From an uncultured Collinsella sp. (GTDB lineage: Bacteria > Actinomycetota > Coriobacteriia > Coriobacteriales > Coriobacteriaceae), in NCBI GenBank assembly GCA_959602875.1, contig CAUGVQ010000075.1, positions 1 through 10,337 of the forward strand: DNA of 10,337 bases, given 5' to 3'. The position numbers and the translations under genes were made by a program. Positions 6,770-10,337 of this stretch are shown in pieces. The notes beneath the pieces were generated by a model. It was not told the origin of the DNA. It saw nothing but the letters and a program-made list of their open reading frames with translations, and made no database searches. Position 1 is the stretch's first letter. Each line of letters opens with the position of its first letter.

Positions 6770-6793
6770 GTAACGGTTCCCCAAGAACGATAC
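6770..6793 (-). other. Imperfect hairpin ahead of the alcohol dehydrogenase
   Basis: GTTC and GAAC (6776-6779 and 6785-6788) pair around a short loop, extended by four more pairs across a bulge and a mismatch (6770-6774 with 6789-6793). It sits in the 50-base gap, four bases upstream of the ribosome binding site. With no T-run it is not a typical terminator; it could be a weak attenuator or RNA-processing site, or chance. Confidence 0.25.
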
Positions 6794-6804
6794 CCCAACG
6801 CGCG

Positions 6805-7146
6805 CTAAGCTACGACCTCGAGCTCACACAGGTCGTCGAGGGCGATAGTCGTCTCGACGATGGTGAGGGTCCGGTAGATAAGGTCGATGCGCGCCACGCA
6901 GCCGGTGAGCTCGACGTAGGCGTCGCGGTCATAGTAGACGGCGCGCACCACCTGACCGCGTGCGAGCCCGGCGAGGGTCTCGGAGAGTGAGCGCGCCTCC
7001 TCGTCGGTGAGCTCGTGGCGGGGCTCGATAACGCGCTCCTCGGCGCGCACGAGCTCGTAGTAGCCCCTCAGTGCCGCAAAGGGCATGAACTGGGCGGCAC
7101 GGTCGGCGCGTGCACGCCCGCTCGCGGTCAGGCGCCTCTCACTCAT
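6805..7146 (-). CDS. YolD-like protein, partner of the Y-family polymerase
   Basis: The 113-residue product has the features of the YolD-like family: the N-terminal motif DRAAQFMPFAALRGYYEL (15-32), a central helical charged stretch with Glu/Arg (33-62), and a C-terminal beta-rich part, VYYDRDAYVELTGCVARID (70-88), ending in a hydrophobic strand with LDDLCEL. YolD-like proteins are regularly encoded beside UvrX/YqjW-type polymerases in Gram-positive bacteria and are thought to act with them; the biochemical role is poorly defined. The frame continues to 7191, but GGGAGGA ends five bases before the ATG at 7146 and the family begins there. Its first eight bases overlap the end of the polymerase gene (ATGAGTGA holds the start of one and the stop of the other), which implies translational coupling. 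No signal peptide or membrane span. Confidence 0.9.
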   Translation of the reverse strand: MSERRLTASGRARADRAAQFMPFAALRGYYELVRAEERVIEPRHELTDEEARSLSETLAGLARGQVVRAVYYDRDAYVELTGCVARIDLIYRTLTIVETTIALDDLCELEVVA

Positions 7147-8602
7147 GGTGTCCTCCCACCTGCTCGTTGCGCTCGCGGGCGGTGCCGGCATCGGTCAGGC
7201 TGATGCCGCGCACGAGGGCGTTCTTGCCAAACTTGCTTTTTACGGCTACGACAGCGCTCGCCAGGTCGTGCTCGCGCGCATCTGCCCGCGTATCGGTAAA
7301 GAGGTCAACGGTCGCAAACTCCTCGGGCATGAGGTTACCGAGGCCAACGTTGATGCGTCGTATCCGCCGCGCAGGGTCGACCGTCTCCGCCCAGAGCCGT
7401 TCGAAGTGGGCGAGGAGCTTTCTGCGCGAGTTGGTTCGCTCGCCGATCTTGCGCGATGCGCCCGCGTGCCCAAACTGCCCGCGTCCGCCGACCCGCCGCG
7501 TGCCGTGCTCGCCGCGAAAGACCTCGCCCGCATCGGTGCCCGGCGCGGGCGCCATCGCGCCATCGCCCGAGCCGTCCCCGCCATGTGCGCCTCCGGACCC
7601 CGCGCCGACAAGGTCTGCGCGGGCGTAGCCCACATAAAGCGAGATATGGTCGCACACCTCGCCGCGCTCCACGAGCTCAAGGGCCGATGCGTCCACCATC
7701 TCGCGCAGCACCAGGTGCGCCTCATCATGGGTGTAGTCGCGCGGCAGGACCTGCCCGTTCACGTAGGAGCTCTCGTCCGGCCGGTAAGCCTGTATGTCCG
7801 CGATCGTGGTGGGCTCGCGCCCAAAGGCGTGATCGATCAGGTACTCGGCATTGACGCCGAGCTCGCGATAGAGAATCTCCTCGTCGAGCGCTGCCACGCC
7901 CATGAGGTCGTACACGTGGTACTTGGCAAGGCGCGCCGCAATCCCCGGCCCGATGCCCCAGATGTCGGTGATAGGGCGGTGGGGCCATATCTCGCGCCGA
8001 AAGCTCTCCTCGTCAAGCACGCCGATGTTGTCCGGCACGTGCTTGGCGGTGATGTCGAGCGCGACCTTGGCAAGAAAGAGGTTGGGACCGATGCCCGCCG
8101 TGGCGCAGATGGAAAAACGGTCGCGCACGCGTGCCATGAGCATCTCGGCAAACGCGCGCGGCTCCACCCCGTAGCGCCCGAGGTAGGGTGTGGCGTCGAT
8201 AAAGCACTCGTCGATGGAGTAGGGGTGGATGTCTGAGGGGCTTACGTACTCCAGGTACGTGCCGTAGATTTTGGCCGATACCTCCATGTAGTGGCGCATG
8301 CGCGGGCGCGCCATGATGGTGGTGGCGAGGATCTCGTCGGGAATCTCAAACACGCGGCAGCGGTTGCGGATGCCGAGCTTCTTCAGTGCCGGCGTGATGG
8401 CGAGGCAGATGGTCGTGTTGCCGCGGCTGGGGTCTGCCACCACGAGGTTGGTGGTAAACGGGTCGAGCCCGCGATCGGCGCACTCGACGCTCGCATAGAA
8501 GGTCTTGAGATCGATGCAGAGGTAGCAGCGCTCGTCCGCATCCGTATCAAGCGGTTCGTCGGCATCTGGCGCAGGCATAGGCACGGGCACGGTCTCTACC
8601 AC
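7139..8602 (-). CDS. Y-family translesion DNA polymerase (UmuC/UvrX-like), SOS-regulated
   Basis: The 487-residue product should copy damaged template DNA with low fidelity. The palm has catalytic Asp31 (CIDLKTFYASVE) and Asp131-Glu132 (YSIDECFID); helix-hairpin-helix residues WGIGPGIAARL lie at 215-225. The ending GKNALVRG...RERNEQVGGH (459-485) is typical of the UvrX/YqjW group rather than DinB. An N-terminal Pro/Asp-rich stretch of about 24 residues precedes the core. Residues 333-376, in the little-finger domain, are a Gly/Ala/Asp-rich insert. The frame runs to 8839, but GAGGAGG six bases before the GTG at 8602 and the promoter at 8634-8662 fix the start. It is the first gene of an operon with the overlapping YolD-like gene. 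A LexA-type box over the predicted transcription start indicates induction by DNA damage. Polymerase family is firm; exact class naming is less so. Confidence 0.95.
   Translation of the reverse strand: MVETVPVPMPAPDADEPLDTDADERCYLCIDLKTFYASVECADRGLDPFTTNLVVADPSRGNTTICLAITPALKKLGIRNRCRVFEIPDEILATTIMARPRMRHYMEVSAKIYGTYLEYVSPSDIHPYSIDECFIDATPYLGRYGVEPRAFAEMLMARVRDRFSICATAGIGPNLFLAKVALDITAKHVPDNIGVLDEESFRREIWPHRPITDIWGIGPGIAARLAKYHVYDLMGVAALDEEILYRELGVNAEYLIDHAFGREPTTIADIQAYRPDESSYVNGQVLPRDYTHDEAHLVLREMVDASALELVERGEVCDHISLYVGYARADLVGAGSGGAHGGDGSGDGAMAPAPGTDAGEVFRGEHGTRRVGGRGQFGHAGASRKIGERTNSRRKLLAHFERLWAETVDPARRIRRINVGLGNLMPEEFATVDLFTDTRADAREHDLASAVVAVKSKFGKNALVRGISLTDAGTARERNEQVGGHHE
7475..7606 (-). 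other. Gly/Ala/Asp-rich insert within the polymerase little finger
   Basis: These 44 codons (residues 333-376) interrupt the little-finger domain between the strand ISLYVGYA and the basic helix SRRKLLAHFERLW. The first part is almost free of large hydrophobic residues (G-S-G-G-A-H-G-G-D-G-S-G-D-G), the second is Gly/Arg-rich. It is probably a disordered loop. The reading frame stays open through it and the domain continues normally after. Confidence 0.7.
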
Positions 8603-8620
8603 AGGGCACCTCCTCACACT

Positions 8621-8633
8621 GAACGTATGTTCG
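8621..8633 (-). promoter_or_regulatory. LexA/SOS box of the polymerase operon
   Basis: GAACGTATGTTC (8621-8632) is a perfect GAAC-N4-GTTC palindrome; on the minus strand with one flanking base it reads CGAACATACGTTC, matching the Gram-positive LexA (DinR) consensus CGAACRNRYGTTC. It abuts the -10 element and covers the predicted transcription start near 8627, where a bound repressor would block initiation. Confidence 0.88.
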
Positions 8634-8662
8634 ATAATAGACGCTCGCCCGGACAAGGTCAA
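8634..8662 (-). promoter_or_regulatory. Sigma-70-type promoter of the polymerase operon
   Basis: On the minus strand, TTGACC (8662-8657) and TATTAT (8639-8634) are separated by exactly 17 bases, each matching consensus at five of six positions. The predicted start near 8627 gives a leader of about 25 bases to the GTG at 8602. This is the clearest promoter in the window. Confidence 0.85.
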
Positions 8663-8688
8663 TCCGGTAACGCGGCCTATCTTGTCCG
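8650..8688. repeat. Inverted repeat between the divergent polymerase and pgi genes
   Basis: CGGACAAG (8650-8657) and CTTGTCCG (8681-8688) are exact inverted copies separated by 23 bases. The left arm touches the polymerase -35 and the right arm lies 9 bases upstream of the candidate pgi -10. It could be an operator, or coincidence. Confidence 0.4.
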
Positions 8689-8697
8689 CACATGCGC

Positions 8698-8703
8698 TAG
8701 AAT
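8698..8703 (+). promoter_or_regulatory. Candidate -10 element for pgi
   Basis: TAGAAT (8698-8703) matches TATAAT at five of six positions and would start transcription near 8710, about 65 bases before the pgi ATG. No good -35 lies 16-18 bases upstream (the region reads GCCTAT), so an activator or another promoter may be needed. Confidence 0.35.
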
Positions 8704-8725
8704 GGGGGCGTCTATGCAACGAGGC

Positions 8726-8755
8726 GTCTTCGCGCCGCTTTTCGGCAGAAAAGAC
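8726..8755 (+). other. Possible stem-loop in the pgi leader
   Basis: GTCTT (8726-8730) can pair with AAGAC (8751-8755), and inside it GCCG (8734-8737) with CGGC (8743-8746) around a CTTTT-type loop. It ends just upstream of the AAGGGAGG binding site (8763-8770). It may influence messenger stability; no riboswitch class is recognisable. Confidence 0.25.
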
Positions 8756-8775
8756 CCGTAGCAAGGGAGGATCAT

Positions 8776-10337
8776 ATGTCCTGTGTTCCCGCACCGATCG
8801 ATGCCACCCAGACGGAGGCTTGGGCGGCCCTGAAGGCACATTACGAGGCCCTTCAGCGTGACGGCATCAGCCTTAAAGATTGGTTTGCCGCCGACCCCGA
8901 GCGCGTTGAGAAGCTCACCTTTGACGTGAACGACCTGCGCTTTGACCTCTCCAAGAACCTCATGACCGACGAGACGGTGAAGCTGCTCTGCGACCTTGCA
9001 CGCGCCACGAACGTCGAGGAGCGCCGCGACCAGATGTACGCCGGCGTGCATATCAACACCACCGAGGACCGTGCCGTGCTGCACACCGCGCTCCGTCGCC
9101 CGGAGAGCGAGATCGGTACCATCATGGTCGATGGCCAGGACGCCGTGGCAGACGTTCGCAACGAGCTCTCCCGCATGTACGCCTTTGCCGAGAAGGTCCG
9201 CTCCGGTGAGTGGAAGGGTGTTACGGGCAAGCGCATCGAGCACCTCGTCTCCATCGGCATTGGTGGCTCCGACCTCGGCCCGGTCATGGTCTACGAGGCG
9301 CTCAAGCCCTTTGCCGACGCCGGCATCGACTGCCGCTACATCTCCAACATCGACCCCAACGACATGGCCGAGAAGGTCAAGGGGCTCGATCCCGAGACCA
9401 CGCTCGTCATCATCGTCTCCAAGACGTTCACCACGCTGGAGACGCTCACCAACGCGCGCGAGGTGAAGGCCTGGATGCTCGCCAAGCTGGCCGAGCAGGG
9501 CGCCATCGACGGTTCCGACGCGCAGAATGCCGAGGCCATCGCCAAGCACTTCGTCGCCGTTTCCACCGCGCTCGACCTTGTAGCCGACTTTGGCATCGAC
9601 CCCGAGAACGCCTTTGGCTTCTGGAGCTGGGTCGGCGGCCGCTACTCGGTCGACTCCGCCGTGGGTCTCTCGCTCATCGTCGTGTACGGCCCCGAGCGCT
9701 TTGAGGAGTTCCTCGCCGGCTTCCACGCCATCGACGAGTACTTCCAGAACACCCCGCTCGAGCAGAACGCCGTTGCGCTCATGGGCATGCTGAACGTGTG
9801 GTACCGCAACTTCTTTGGCGTCTCGAGCCACGCGGTGCTGCCCTACAACCAGTACCTGCATCGCTTCCCGGCCTACCTCCAGCAGCTCACCATGGAGTCC
9901 AACGGCAAGCAGGTCCGCTGGGATGGCACGCCGGTCACCTGCGATACGGGCGAGATTTTCTGGGGCGAGCCCGGCACCAACGGCCAGCACGCCTTCTACC
10001 AGCTCATCCACCAGGGCACGGCCATGATTCCGGCCGATTTCATCGCCTTCGTGAACACTGAGAACCCCTACACCGACGGTGACCAGGATGTGCATGAGCT
10101 GTTCCTCGGCAACTTCCTCGCCCAGACCAAGGCGCTCGCCTTTGGTAAGACCGCCGACGAGGTCCGTGCCGAGGGCACGCCCGAGGAGATTGTGCCCGCG
10201 CGCGTCTTCACCGGCAACCGCCCGACTACCTCGATCTTTGGCGACCGCCTGACCGCCTACGCGCTCGGCGAGCTCATTGCCGTGTACGAGCACATCACGT
10301 TTGTTGAGGGCACGGTCTGGGGCATCGACTCCTACGA
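8776..10337 (+). CDS. pgi: Glucose-6-phosphate isomerase, 3' end beyond the window
   Basis: The enzyme interconverts glucose 6-phosphate and fructose 6-phosphate in glycolysis and gluconeogenesis. The first 520 codons are present and uninterrupted. Recognisable parts are SIGIGGSDLGP (phosphate-binding region), SKTFTTLET, the family signature WVGGRYSVDSAVG, MESNGK with catalytic Glu374, GEPGTNGQH with catalytic His405, and FLAQTKALAFGK. By comparison with E. coli Pgi (549 residues), the visible part ends at GIDSYD, just before the expected QWGVELGK motif with the catalytic lysine, so about 45 residues are missing. The N-terminus (TQTEAWAALKAHYEAL) also matches the E. coli type. The ATG at 8776 follows AAGGGAGG five bases upstream. 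It diverges from the SOS polymerase across a 173-base control region. Confidence 0.97.
   Translation, partial: MSCVPAPIDATQTEAWAALKAHYEALQRDGISLKDWFAADPERVEKLTFDVNDLRFDLSKNLMTDETVKLLCDLARATNVEERRDQMYAGVHINTTEDRAVLHTALRRPESEIGTIMVDGQDAVADVRNELSRMYAFAEKVRSGEWKGVTGKRIEHLVSIGIGGSDLGPVMVYEALKPFADAGIDCRYISNIDPNDMAEKVKGLDPETTLVIIVSKTFTTLETLTNAREVKAWMLAKLAEQGAIDGSDAQNAEAIAKHFVAVSTALDLVADFGIDPENAFGFWSWVGGRYSVDSAVGLSLIVVYGPERFEEFLAGFHAIDEYFQNTPLEQNAVALMGMLNVWYRNFFGVSSHAVLPYNQYLHRFPAYLQQLTMESNGKQVRWDGTPVTCDTGEIFWGEPGTNGQHAFYQLIHQGTAMIPADFIAFVNTENPYTDGDQDVHELFLGNFLAQTKALAFGKTADEVRAEGTPEEIVPARVFTGNRPTTSIFGDRLTAYALGELIAVYEHITFVEGTVWGIDSY

Noticed and set aside
6776..6788. GTTC...GAAC dyad upstream of the alcohol dehydrogenase as a second SOS box
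   Set aside because: The half-sites are in the wrong order (GTTC first) and separated by five bases, so it does not match GAAC-N4-GTTC.
8603..8839. N-terminal extension of the polymerase by 79 codons
   Set aside because: It would place the promoter, SOS box and ribosome binding site inside the coding sequence and overlap the start of pgi.
8677..10293. A 538-codon open frame on the minus strand opposite pgi
   Set aside because: The plus strand encodes an unmistakable glucose-6-phosphate isomerase. The antisense product is low-complexity Val/Gly/Asp/His-rich, and it would read through the polymerase promoter region.
1..10337. Mobile elements, CRISPR arrays, tRNA or rRNA genes, toxin-antitoxin or phage genes
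   Set aside because: I saw no transposase or integrase motifs, no regularly spaced direct repeats, no tRNA-like cloverleaf and no defence-gene signatures; gene packing and base composition look uniform throughout.

Overview
The window is GC-rich, densely packed bacterial DNA whose genes are nearly all ordinary accessory-metabolism or repair families. Strong G-rich ribosome binding sites, frequent GTG starts, a two-cluster iron-sulfur aldo/keto reductase, an iron-dependent alcohol dehydrogenase and a Tat-type lipoprotein hexosaminidase suggest a high-GC Gram-positive anaerobe. A Collinsella-like member of the Coriobacteriia is my best guess. It is an inference from gene style, not a database match.

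Layout. On the minus strand at the left (1-1677), ribonuclease HI is followed by a Gfo/Idh/MocA oxidoreductase and the first ten codons of a gene that runs off the edge. A divergent control region (1678-1845) separates these from plus-strand genes: an unrecognised 41-residue single-membrane-span protein (1846-1971), an aldo/keto reductase with a C-terminal ferredoxin-like part (2070-3260) and, 22 bases later, endonuclease IV (3283-4149). Endonuclease IV meets the next minus-strand gene head-on, and both stop codons share one CTAG.

The minus-strand block 4146-8602 reads, in transcription order: a Y-family translesion polymerase, a YolD-like partner overlapping it by 8 bases, an iron-containing alcohol dehydrogenase, and a secreted family 3 beta-N-acetylhexosaminidase with its own promoter. 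The polymerase has a very clear promoter (TTGACC, 17 bases, TATTAT) followed directly by a perfect GAAC-N4-GTTC LexA/SOS box over the predicted transcription start. Glucose-6-phosphate isomerase is divergent from it (from 8776) and is cut by the window end just before its catalytic lysine.

Theme. DNA maintenance genes (RNase HI, endonuclease IV, SOS polymerase plus YolD) are interleaved with redox and sugar or cell-wall recycling genes. I found no mobile element, CRISPR array, RNA gene or defence system, and no convincing wholly new system. The points most worth a second look are the SOS-controlled polymerase/YolD pair with its glycine-rich insert, the possible extension of that operon into an alcohol dehydrogenase, and the tiny membrane protein.
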